Source: an uncultured Lachnospiraceae bacterium (GTDB taxonomy: Bacteria > Bacillota > Clostridia > Lachnospirales > Lachnospiraceae). Taken from it: a stretch of DNA of 64,000 nt. A program made the position numbers and the translations under genes. The DNA lies in the NCBI GenBank assembly GCA_947172645.1, contig CAMWBY010000001.1, positions 1 through 64,000 on the forward strand, in the 5' to 3' direction. A model generated the notes under the pieces. That model had not been told where the DNA came from, made no database searches, and was given only the letters and a program-made list of their open reading frames with translations. Shown piece after piece: positions 47,752-56,424 of this stretch. Numbering within the stretch: position 1 is the stretch's first letter; every line of letters begins with the position of its first letter.

Positions 47752-49014
47752 CTAACAATGGATACCATGCTTCTTCTGCAGCCGAATCACCCCGAATCCG
47801 GCCGCGCCGCCCACTGCCACCAACACAGCAAACCCAAACATCGTCAAGCGGATACGCTCCGGCATGACAAGCGCAGGTGTGACAAATGCAAAAAATCCGC
47901 AGCAAAGCCTGGAAAAACCATTGATAAATCCCTGCAGGGAAGTCCTTGCGCCTACCGGAAAAGATTCCTGAACCCATACCTTATACATCGCCTCTCCGCT
48001 AAACTGCCCGCCCGTGTTATAACAGCCGATACAGACTACAAGCGCCCACAAACTGCCTGCTCCAAGAGCCATACCGACCATAGCCAGGCACTGCACCACA
48101 ATGCCGGCCGCAAACAGCCTATTACGGTACTTGCCGCCTGAAGCTGCCGCAAAGAAAGAAATTGTCAGAAGCCCCAACAGATTCAGGACAATCCCCACTC
48201 CTGTGGCAAAGCCCTGGGATGCGTCCGCCTGTACCAGTGTGAAAGTCTGGAACTGCCCGAAAGTATTTGCAAGCAGATTACAACACACGTAGAAAACCAG
48301 GATTCCCAAAAATAAACCTCTGTATTTCATTCCGTCCGGCCCGTCTAGCAATTCTTTGACAGATAGTTCCTGCACCGCCGTCTGCGCCTCTTTCGCCTGT
48401 CCCAGGCGGTTCTCCTGCCGTAATCCGCTCCCCTGCTTTAATTTTCCTCTCCACACCACCGTGCCCAATGATATCGCGCATAAAATAGCAAAAACCATCC
48501 TCGCCCCCACCGTCCCCGACATGGCGGACACAACAAAAGAACAGATATAGGACAAAAAGATACCAACTTGCCAAAATACCTGCGTCGAGGAGACAAGGCG
48601 CGCCGCCGTGCCCTCGTCCTGGGCGGCGCGGGATACGACTGTCAGACTTACCGGCAAATCCGCTCCCGAAGCCACTCCCGTTACAATAACTCCTGTTAGC
48701 AGCATTCCAAAGCCCGTGGAACACACACAGACTGCCATGCCTGCAGCATAAAAAAGATTTAGCAGGCAAAATGCGCGGTTCAACCCAAATACCGCAGAAA
48801 TTTTTCCCGCAAAAAGAGAACCAAAGGCAATCGCAAACGTAAGCGCGCCTGACAATATCCCAATCTGCATATTATCCAATCCGAATCCCTTCTGCCATAC
48901 CGTAATAGTCGCCGAAAGCCCGATAATAACGCCTGAGCCAAGCATGGAGCCAAGTCCTGCCCCCACTGTTAACGGACGGTACTGCGCCATACCTGTTTGT
49001 GCCTTTTCCCTCAT
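47752..49014 (-). CDS. MFS transporter
   Basis: 12-TM-like hydrophobic pattern, ~420 aa. Confidence 0.85.
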   Translation of the reverse strand: MREKAQTGMAQYRPLTVGAGLGSMLGSGVIIGLSATITVWQKGFGLDNMQIGILSGALTFAIAFGSLFAGKISAVFGLNRAFCLLNLFYAAGMAVCVCSTGFGMLLTGVIVTGVASGADLPVSLTVVSRAAQDEGTAARLVSSTQVFWQVGIFLSYICSFVVSAMSGTVGARMVFAILCAISLGTVVWRGKLKQGSGLRQENRLGQAKEAQTAVQELSVKELLDGPDGMKYRGLFLGILVFYVCCNLLANTFGQFQTFTLVQADASQGFATGVGIVLNLLGLLTISFFAAASGGKYRNRLFAAGIVVQCLAMVGMALGAGSLWALVVCIGCYNTGGQFSGEAMYKVWVQESFPVGARTSLQGFINGFSRLCCGFFAFVTPALVMPERIRLTMFGFAVLVAVGGAAGFGVIRLQKKHGIHC

Positions 49015-49103
49015 CATAAAACCCACGCCTTTCCAAAGCCTGTAAACTTTATATCATCTGTAGTATAGCAGAAAAGGGAACGGTTAAAAAGCGTTATATT
49101 TTT

Positions 49104-49140
49104 TGTAATCATTGACATTACATCTAAACCAAAGTAAAAT
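49104..49140 (+). promoter_or_regulatory. rrf2 promoter with TGTAA-N9-TTACA operator
   Basis: TGTAATCATTGACATTACA 49104-49122; TTGACA 49112-49117, N17, TAAAAT 49135-49140. Confidence 0.75.
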
Positions 49141-49173
49141 AATTGATAAAAATATAGCAAGGAGGTAGCTACT

Positions 49174-49617
49174 ATGCAGATTTCAAGCCGATTTACATTG
49201 GCAATTCATATATTTGCCTGCATAGAGACATTTCAGGGTGAATATAAAGTGACCAGTGATTTTCTTGCCCAAAGCACCAATGTCAATCCCGTCATCATCC
49301 GTAAACTCCTGGGACAGTTAAAAAACGCCGACCTGATTGACGTGGCGCGTGGAACCGGAGGAACTACCGCCGCAAAACCGCTGAATGAAATAACTTTTCT
49401 GGATATATACCGTGCAGTGGATTGTATAGAGAACGGCGAACTGTTTCATTTTCATGAAAATCCCAGTACCGACTGTCCTGTGGGAAGGAATATCCACCAT
49501 ATCTTAGACGATAAACTCATTCGGATACAAGACGCCATGGAAAAAGAACTGGCGTCTATCACATTGGAAGACCTAAGGAAGGATACGCAAAAATATCTGG
49601 CAAATGAACATCCATAA
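49174..49617 (+). CDS. Rrf2-family transcriptional regulator
   Basis: MQISSRFTLAIHIFACIE...SDFLAQSTNVNPVIIRKLLGQLKNADLIDVARGTGG; lacks a Cys-cluster typical of Fe-S members. Confidence 0.9.
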   Translation: MQISSRFTLAIHIFACIETFQGEYKVTSDFLAQSTNVNPVIIRKLLGQLKNADLIDVARGTGGTTAAKPLNEITFLDIYRAVDCIENGELFHFHENPSTDCPVGRNIHHILDDKLIRIQDAMEKELASITLEDLRKDTQKYLANEHP

Positions 49618-49630
49618 AGACTATCTATAC
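49568..49630. repeat. Direct repeat copy 1 (rrf2 3' end)
   Basis: 63 bp, 3 mismatches vs 50368-50430, exactly 800 bp apart. Confidence 0.9.
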
Positions 49631-50091
49631 TCCCTCAATTTTTCCAATATCGCCATAACGTCCGGCTGCGTTGGAGTGAATTTAATACCACGCTTTAACA
49701 TACCCATTATTTTTTTCGCTTTCTGCTCAACTTCTCTGGCAGTATGCTCACTCGTCAACATCAGATGATTCCCGGCGATTGTGTATTCCCGTTCTATGTA
49801 TTCTTCCGCTATCGGAAACATATCCTGTATCAGAAATGCACTCTCCCGGCTGTCGTCAAGTTTGACGATATGGAGAATGTCGCAAGGTTTCCCGGCTTGT
49901 TCTTTTTTCTCCATAATCCGCCTGTATTTATCAATGCGACTGGACAATGGTATCATCCAGTATATCCCGGTACTTGAATCTTCAAAACAGTAATAATGCG
50001 GTCTGTTTCCTGCCTTATTTCCTTTGAGATACGGGTCTGGTATATCTTCAAAAAATTTGTCCTTGATAATATAAAAGCCTGTTTTCTTCAT
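49621..50091 (-). CDS. cptN-like: Type III toxin-antitoxin toxin, CptN-like (ToxN/AbiQ superfamily)
   Basis: ORF trimmed to ATG 50091 (GAGGACAGG RBS): MKKTGFYIIKDKFFEDIPDPYLKGNKAGNRPHYYCFEDSSTGIYWMIPLSSRIDKYRRI...LIQDMFPIAEEYIEREYTIAGNHLMLTSEH; preceded by tandem repeats and terminator. Confidence 0.85.
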   Translation of the reverse strand: MKKTGFYIIKDKFFEDIPDPYLKGNKAGNRPHYYCFEDSSTGIYWMIPLSSRIDKYRRIMEKKEQAGKPCDILHIVKLDDSRESAFLIQDMFPIAEEYIEREYTIAGNHLMLTSEHTAREVEQKAKKIMGMLKRGIKFTPTQPDVMAILEKLREYR

Positions 50092-50109
50092 TTGCCTGTC
50101 CTCATTACG

Positions 50110-50139
50110 GAAAAGTCCCTCGCCTTGCGGCGAAGGACT
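50110..50139 (-). terminator. Terminator between antitoxin repeats and toxin
   Basis: Minus strand AGTCCTTCGCCGCAAGGCGAGGGACTTTT. Confidence 0.8.
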
Positions 50140-50242
50140 ATACTTTCGACCCAACCATTTATATACCGCATATCGGTCAGCGGTAAACTTTCAACCCGAC
50201 CATTTATATACCACATATCGGTCAGTGGTAAACTTTCTTTGT
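50140..50242 (-). ncRNA. cptI-like: Type III antitoxin RNA (CptI-like), two 45-nt repeats plus partial third
   Basis: Exact-length tandem 45-nt repeats at 50192-50236 and 50147-50191 (4 differences) then AAAGTAT 50146-50140; promoter upstream, terminator downstream. Confidence 0.85.
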
Positions 50243-50248
50243 ACCTAC

Positions 50249-50277
50249 ATTCTAGCAAGTGCAAAGAGGAAAGTCAA
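50249..50277 (-). promoter_or_regulatory. Promoter of type III TA operon
   Basis: Minus strand TTGACT (50277-50272), N17, TAGAAT (50254-50249). Confidence 0.8.
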
Positions 50278-50367
50278 TAAAGCTTTCCATGAAAATTTTA
50301 TGGAATATCCTCTCAAATTATTCCTATTTTACGAATAATCAAGCAAATTTATAATAATTACTCTCAA

Positions 50368-50430
50368 AAGACCTAAGGAAGGATACGCAAAAATATCTGG
50401 CAAGTGAACATCCATAAAAACTATTTATAC
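50368..50430. repeat. Direct repeat copy 2 (orphan rrf2 3' end)
   Basis: See copy 1 at 49568-49630. Confidence 0.9.
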
Positions 50431-50433
50431 CAG

Positions 50434-50477
50434 AGACTGCCGTAAAACACGATGCTTTATAGCAGTCTAATTTTTTT
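50434..50477 (+). terminator. Terminator following the orphan rrf2 3' end
   Basis: AGACTGC...GCAGTCT followed by AATTTTTTT. Confidence 0.65.
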
Positions 50478-50487
50478 AAAATTTTGT

Positions 50488-50555
50488 TGTAACTATTGAC
50501 ATTACATCTCCCGAGTGGTACAGTAAGTCCATCAGATGTAACACAAGAAGTTACA
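50488..50555 (+). promoter_or_regulatory. SnoaL-gene promoter with two TGTAA-N9-TTACA sites
   Basis: TGTAACTATTGACATTACA 50488-50506 overlapping TTGACA; TGTAACACAAGAAGTTACA 50537-50555. Confidence 0.75.
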
Positions 50556-50639
50556 TCATCAAAAAACCGTACTCTTTACTCACCTGCAAAAACATATGCA
50601 GCACCACGAGTACATTCACAATTAAAGGAGGATATCATT

Positions 50640-51413
50640 ATGACAAACATCGAAAAAGCAAAGGCTCTCATCAACACATTCGTGACAGGCGACGCAGACT
50701 ATGCCGCTTCTCTTTTGGCAGAGGATTACATCCAGCATAACCTTGCCTATGGTACAGGGCGCGACGCTTTTACAGGCAGCGTAAACTACCTTGCCTCCGC
50801 ACCAGTCAAAACAACGGTCAATACCATCCGGGCCTATGAAGACGGCGATAAAGTATTTATGCATACCATCTACAACTTTGCAGGCGCAGGTGAACAGGTT
50901 GCATTCGATATTTTCCGTTTTGACAACGAGGGCTTAATCGCAGAACATTGGGATAATCTGGCGAAACTTGAAGCGCCCAATCCTTCCGGCCATACCCAGA
51001 CCGACAACGTCGCGTCCGTCAAAGATTTAGAGAAAACAGAGGCAAACCGACAGCTTGTAAAGAATTTTCTGTACGACGTAATGCAGGGAAACAATCCATC
51101 CAAGACGCCGGAATACTTCGACGGGGATACCTATATCCAACATAACATCTCGATAGCGGACGGCTTGTCCGGATTGGGCGCCGCACTGGACGCACTTGCC
51201 AAACAGAATATCCGGATGGTCTACACCACCGTCCACCAGGTACTTGCACAAGGCAATTATGTACTGGCAGTCAGCGAAGGAACCTTTGGCGAAACGCCTA
51301 CCAGCTACTATGACCTATGGCGGGTTGAAGACGGCAAGATGGCGGAACATTGGGATGTGATGGAAACCATTGCCCCGCCCGAAACGCGGCAAAATGCAAA
51401 CGGTAAATTCTAA
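50640..51413 (+). CDS. Tandem SnoaL/NTF2-like domain protein
   Basis: ATG 50640 with AAAGGAGG; EDYIQHNLAYGTGRDAF and DTYIQHNISIADGLSGL halves. Confidence 0.85.
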   Translation: MTNIEKAKALINTFVTGDADYAASLLAEDYIQHNLAYGTGRDAFTGSVNYLASAPVKTTVNTIRAYEDGDKVFMHTIYNFAGAGEQVAFDIFRFDNEGLIAEHWDNLAKLEAPNPSGHTQTDNVASVKDLEKTEANRQLVKNFLYDVMQGNNPSKTPEYFDGDTYIQHNISIADGLSGLGAALDALAKQNIRMVYTTVHQVLAQGNYVLAVSEGTFGETPTSYYDLWRVEDGKMAEHWDVMETIAPPETRQNANGKF

Positions 51414-51585
51414 AAGAAAAGATAACGGATGCCGGAGTTTCCATTCCGGCATCCGTTTATATAGAAAACGGGCAAACTCAGCTATAGACGAGGCCGCTGC
51501 CCCGTTCCCAAAATCTAATTGCAAACATCTGATGATAGCTGTAAGCTTAATGTATCAGTACACTCAATTAAAGGAGCCAATCCCC

Positions 51586-52416
51586 ATGCAAGAAAAAAAC
51601 AACACCGACACTTTGTTACGCCTCCTGAAAGAAGATTCTGACCAATACCACAGCCTGGACACCGACGGCTGCACCCTGGAGGAAAAGAAAAACACTATCC
51701 GCTCCCTCATGAATATCCGTATGCCGAAAGAGCCTTCCGCCGGGCTGTTAAAAGCCCAGGACGCCTATCTACAGGAAGAACTTGCCCAAAAGGGTATCGT
51801 GCCTCTATCTGCCATCTCCACACTCCAATGCGGTATCCACAGCTTGCGCGGTAAGTTATCCATATGGCAGGGCGATATCACCAGACTGCAAATAGGCGCG
51901 GTGGTGAATGCCGCCAATTCACAAATGTTAGGCTGCTTCATACCATGCCACCGTTGCATCGACAACGCCATCCACAGCGCAGCGGGCATACAGCTGCGCG
52001 CCGAGTGCAGCCAAATCATGATGCACAGACGGATGCGCTATGGCAATCGCTACGAAGAGCCTACGGGGACGGCAACCCTTACCAAAGCCTACAACCTTCC
52101 ATGCGACTATGTCATCCACACGGTAGGCCCAATCGTGTACGGCAGCCTTAATGATTCCCTCCGGCAAGATTTACGTAATTGTTACAGGAACGCGCTGGAA
52201 TGCTGCTTAAAACACGGTATCAAGTCCGTTGCCTTCTGCTGTATTTCCACCGGGGAATTTCATTTCCCGAATAAAGAAGCAGCAAAAATCGCATGGGAGA
52301 CAGTCACGGATTTTCTGGAAATTCACGGCGAATCTATGGAACGGGTCATTTTTAACGTCTTTAAAGACAGCGACCGGGAAATTTACGAGACCCTTGCAGA
52401 AACCTTTGCCGGATAA
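51586..52416 (+). CDS. Macrodomain protein-ADP-ribose hydrolase
   Basis: GAVVNAANSQMLGCFIPCHRCIDNAIHSAAGIQLRAEC...CISTGEFHFP. Confidence 0.92.
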   Translation: MQEKNNTDTLLRLLKEDSDQYHSLDTDGCTLEEKKNTIRSLMNIRMPKEPSAGLLKAQDAYLQEELAQKGIVPLSAISTLQCGIHSLRGKLSIWQGDITRLQIGAVVNAANSQMLGCFIPCHRCIDNAIHSAAGIQLRAECSQIMMHRRMRYGNRYEEPTGTATLTKAYNLPCDYVIHTVGPIVYGSLNDSLRQDLRNCYRNALECCLKHGIKSVAFCCISTGEFHFPNKEAAKIAWETVTDFLEIHGESMERVIFNVFKDSDREIYETLAETFAG

Positions 52417-52475
52417 CTCCCTCTTCCCTATCCTGCCGATTTGGTGTAAAATGTAAAGCAAAAGGAGGTACTACA

Positions 52476-53930
52476 ATGGACCGGCAAAACCTGACTTTAA
52501 TGACAGATTTATACGAACTGACAATGATGCAGGGATATTTCAAGAACAAAGACCAGAATGAAACCGTGATTTTTGACGCTTTTTACAGAAGCAATCCCTG
52601 TGACGGCGGCTTCGCAATCGCCGCCGGACTGGAACAAATGATTCAGTACATCAAAGAGCTGCATTTCGATGAGGAAGACATTTCCTATCTTGCCAGTCTT
52701 GGTATCTTCGGCAAAGACTTCCTTGATTACTTAAAAGATTTCAGATTCACAGGAGATATCTACGCTATCCCGGAAGGAACCGTCGTGTTTCCCAGGGAGC
52801 CTCTCGTGAAAGTTATCGCGCCGATTATGCAGGCGCAGCTTGTGGAGACGGCTATCTTAAACATCATCAACCACCAGAGCCTTATCGCAACCAAAACCGC
52901 CCGGGTATGTTATGCCGCCCACGGCGACGGTATTATGGAATTCGGGCTTCGCCGCGCCCAGGGACCGGACGCGGGCACCTACGGCGCAAGGGCTGCCATG
53001 ATTGGCGGCTGTGTGGGCACATCCAACGTCCTGTGCGGACAGCTTTTCGACGTTCCCGTGAAAGGCACCCACGCCCACAGTTGGATTATGAGTTTTCCCG
53101 ATGAGTACACGGCTTTTAAAACCTATGCGGATATGTATCCTTCCGCCTGCATTCTGTTGGTGGACACATACGATACATTAAAATCCGGCGTGCCCAACGC
53201 CATCCGGGTCTTCACCGAGATGCGCGAGGCAGGCATACCGCTTACATTCTACGGTATCCGCTTAGACAGCGGCGACTTGGCGTACCTGTCCAAGAAAGCC
53301 CGGAAAATGCTGGACGCGGCAGGCTTCACCGATGCGGTTATCTCCGCCTCCAACGATTTGGACGAGTTCCTTATCCAAAGTCTGAAAGACCAGGGCGCGG
53401 CCATCACCTCATGGGGCGTAGGCACACACCTAATCACATCCAAGGACTGCCCTTCCTTCGGCGGCGTGTACAAGTTAGCCGCGGTGATGGGCAAAGACGG
53501 ACAGTTTATACCCAAGATTAAATTGTCCGAAAACTCGGAAAAGGTAACCAATCCGGGTAACAAGACTATCTACCGTATCTATGAGAAGGAAACCGGGAAA
53601 ATCAAAGCCGACCTTATCTGTCTGGTAGACGAACAGTACGACGAGAGCAAACCGTTGCTTCTCTTTGACCCCAACGAACCGTGGAAGAAGACGAAGCTGG
53701 CGGGAGGAAGCTATACACTGAGGGAACTGATGGTTCCTGTCTTCCGTGGCGGGGAATGCTGCTACGCCTCCCCGAAAGTCATGGACATCCGCTCCTACTG
53801 CCAGGACGAACTCAACACCCTCTGGGAAGAGACAAGGCGTCTTGTGAATCCTCATAAGGTATATGTAGATTTATCAAGCAAACTTTATGATATCAAGATA
53901 CAATTGTTAGACCAGATGAACCAAATGTAG
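52476..53930 (+). CDS. pncB: Nicotinate phosphoribosyltransferase
   Basis: LMTDLYELTMMQGYF; EFGLRRAQGPDAG; GIRLDSGDLAYLSKKAR. Confidence 0.96.
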   Translation: MDRQNLTLMTDLYELTMMQGYFKNKDQNETVIFDAFYRSNPCDGGFAIAAGLEQMIQYIKELHFDEEDISYLASLGIFGKDFLDYLKDFRFTGDIYAIPEGTVVFPREPLVKVIAPIMQAQLVETAILNIINHQSLIATKTARVCYAAHGDGIMEFGLRRAQGPDAGTYGARAAMIGGCVGTSNVLCGQLFDVPVKGTHAHSWIMSFPDEYTAFKTYADMYPSACILLVDTYDTLKSGVPNAIRVFTEMREAGIPLTFYGIRLDSGDLAYLSKKARKMLDAAGFTDAVISASNDLDEFLIQSLKDQGAAITSWGVGTHLITSKDCPSFGGVYKLAAVMGKDGQFIPKIKLSENSEKVTNPGNKTIYRIYEKETGKIKADLICLVDEQYDESKPLLLFDPNEPWKKTKLAGGSYTLRELMVPVFRGGECCYASPKVMDIRSYCQDELNTLWEETRRLVNPHKVYVDLSSKLYDIKIQLLDQMNQM

Positions 53931-54006
53931 GAACCTTTTTACAACTCGTTTTCTGCAAGAAATTTGCAAAAAATTCCGGAAGCACGCAATATAGGGAGGG
54001 ACACAT

Positions 54007-54894
54007 ATGCTTCGCATCGTTACAGATTCTGCAAGCGACCTGCCTGCCGATTATATCAGGCGGCACAACCTACACGTGATTCCTACGCCGGTTGTAATCG
54101 ACGATATCGATTACTTTGACGGGGAAACCATACGCACAGAAGAATTTTACAATATACTGGACGATATCCGACGCGATATAAAAACCTACCATATCAATCC
54201 TGCCATGTTCACAGACGCCTTCACACCCTATGCCAAGGCAGGGGACAGCATTATCTATTTATGTTTTTCTACCGGAATCGCAGGCACCTACAATGCCGCT
54301 AATATTGCCAAAGAAACTTTATCGGAAGAATATCCGGACTTTGACTTGACGATTATTGATTCCAAATGCGCTTCCGCAGGCTTCGGACTGCTTGTCACGA
54401 AGCTCGTTACCATGTTGGAAAAAGGCGCCCCAAAAGAAGAAATCATTGAGGCCGCCGAGTATTTCATCTCCCATATACGCCATGTGTTCACAGTACAGAC
54501 GTTGGCATACTTAATCAAAGGCGGACGCCTCACCAAATTCAAAGGCACCCTGGCCGAGACATTGGACATGAAACCTGTGTTGGTGGTAAACGAATCCGGG
54601 GCTTTGGCCGTCATCAAGACCGTGCGGGGCAGGAAGAAATCCCTGCGCTATCTCATAGATTACGCCAGGGAGAACGGATACCATCTGGAAAACCAGACGG
54701 TCGCGCTGTGTCATGGGGAAGACTCGGAAGCGCTTGACATGGTGGCGTCTCTCGTCCAGGAAAACTTCCGCCCGAAAAATATCATCGTCTCCGTGGTAGG
54801 GTGCGCCATCGGCGCGCACACCGGCAGAGGCCTGGTGGGTTTTTGCTTTTTCGACGCCGACGACGGGAAATATGCACATTATTTTGCAGATTAG
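54007..54894 (+). CDS. DegV-family fatty-acid-binding protein
   Basis: MLRIVTDSASDLPADYIRRHNLHVIPTPVVIDD; LCFSTGIAGTYNAANIA. Confidence 0.95.
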   Translation: MLRIVTDSASDLPADYIRRHNLHVIPTPVVIDDIDYFDGETIRTEEFYNILDDIRRDIKTYHINPAMFTDAFTPYAKAGDSIIYLCFSTGIAGTYNAANIAKETLSEEYPDFDLTIIDSKCASAGFGLLVTKLVTMLEKGAPKEEIIEAAEYFISHIRHVFTVQTLAYLIKGGRLTKFKGTLAETLDMKPVLVVNESGALAVIKTVRGRKKSLRYLIDYARENGYHLENQTVALCHGEDSEALDMVASLVQENFRPKNIIVSVVGCAIGAHTGRGLVGFCFFDADDGKYAHYFAD

Positions 54895-55069
54895 AGCAGT
54901 AGATTGAAAAATCCATATGCGGAAGATTATTTCACTGTCCGAACAAGTTCGGACACAAATTTGTGCTTGCGCCCAAATTCGCAGGTTAAGCAAGAATGGA
55001 GACTAACTATATGGGATTGTACATGCCCGGAAATGAAGAGCCCGAAATAAGCACCTGTATGATACTTGA

Positions 55070-56341
55070 ATGACAAGGGGAATCAGAATTTATATGGAAG
55101 AACAACATCAGAGTTATACTTACTTAGAGACAAACGGAGACTTTAAAATGCGGGAATTAGACCGGGGCGACTTGGAGCAGTTTAATGCCCTGCTGCAATA
55201 TGCTTTCCAGGTCACCTCATATGACCTGTTCCAGACCGGCTGGCAGCAAGACGAGATTAAATATGCCAAGCGGCCCATCCTGGAAGAAGCCTATGTCATC
55301 GGATGGTTTTATCAGGACCGTCTGGCATCCATGATTGTGGTCTACTCCATGAAAGTCAATATCCACGACACCATCATGGATATGGGCGGCATCACAGGCG
55401 TCGCCACCTACCCGGAATATACCGGGAGGGGTCTGATTCATTCCCTTATGCGGCACGCGCTTGACTATATCCACAGCCAGGGAATGCTCATTTCTTTCCT
55501 CTATCCCTACTCGATTCCTTTCTACCGTAAGATGGGATGGGAAATTGTGTCCGACAAGCTTTCCTTCACCGTCAAGGACACACAGCTTCCCAAAGCACGC
55601 CCTGTGGACGGCATGGTGGAACGTGTCAGCCTGGATTCCGAAGACTACCACAACGTACATTCCTACTTTGCCTTGCAAAGGCACGGCGCGTTAATCCGCG
55701 ACGCCCTTTCCTGGGAAGAGTACTGGCGTTGGGACAATGAAGATATCATCGCTGCAGTCTACTACAGCAAGGAACATAAACCCCTGGGGTACGTCGTCTA
55801 TTATATCGCAAACGAAATTTTCCATATCAAAGAAATGGTTTACTTAAACATCGAAGCAAACTACGGACTGTGGAACTATATCAGCGCGCATTTCTCCATG
55901 ATTACGCAAGTCCAGGGCGATAACTATTCGGGCGAGCCAATGGCATACCTCTTCGAGGACAGCGAGATTACGGAGACAATCTCCCCCTATATCATGGCCC
56001 GTATCATAGATGTGAAGGAGTTTCTCACCGAATATCCTTTCCAGATACAGCCCGAAGATTTTAAGCTTCATTTCCGGGTGCATGATGAGATGGCGCCCTG
56101 GAACGAAGGCGACTACATGGTTTCATGGCACGACGGCAAGACTGTCTGCGAACAAGTGGACAACAACCAGTCCATCAACGTGGTGGAATTGTCCGTGAAC
56201 ACTCTCACCGCCATGCTGATGGGCTATAAAAGGCCCTCCTACCTCTATGAGCATGAGAAGATTCTGACCGAATACTATATGCTGACCTGGTTAGAGCGCA
56301 TGATTCCGGTAGAAAAAGCATATTTTTCGGATTACTTCTAG
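55070..56341 (+). CDS. Eis-like GNAT acetyltransferase (start uncertain)
   Basis: ITGVATYPEYTGRGLIHSLMRHALDYIHSQGMLISFLYPYSIPFYRKMGWE. Confidence 0.9.
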   Translation: MTRGIRIYMEEQHQSYTYLETNGDFKMRELDRGDLEQFNALLQYAFQVTSYDLFQTGWQQDEIKYAKRPILEEAYVIGWFYQDRLASMIVVYSMKVNIHDTIMDMGGITGVATYPEYTGRGLIHSLMRHALDYIHSQGMLISFLYPYSIPFYRKMGWEIVSDKLSFTVKDTQLPKARPVDGMVERVSLDSEDYHNVHSYFALQRHGALIRDALSWEEYWRWDNEDIIAAVYYSKEHKPLGYVVYYIANEIFHIKEMVYLNIEANYGLWNYISAHFSMITQVQGDNYSGEPMAYLFEDSEITETISPYIMARIIDVKEFLTEYPFQIQPEDFKLHFRVHDEMAPWNEGDYMVSWHDGKTVCEQVDNNQSINVVELSVNTLTAMLMGYKRPSYLYEHEKILTEYYMLTWLERMIPVEKAYFSDYF

Positions 56342-56424
56342 GATAAAAAGGATGCAAAGCACATGAAGAAAATAACACGTTATGTATCAGCCACATTGCT
56401 CACGGGAAGAAATCCATTCTCTCT

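Noticed and set aside
50092-50154. Toxin N-terminal extension MGRKYSPSPQGEGLFRNEDRQ from the ORF track
   Set aside because: It reads through the antitoxin terminator; the RBS-supported ATG is at 50091.
50147-50236. Possible CRISPR repeats
   Set aside because: The two 45-nt units abut with no spacers and sit upstream of a ToxN-like toxin, so a type III antitoxin explains them. No CRISPR array or cas genes were seen in the window.
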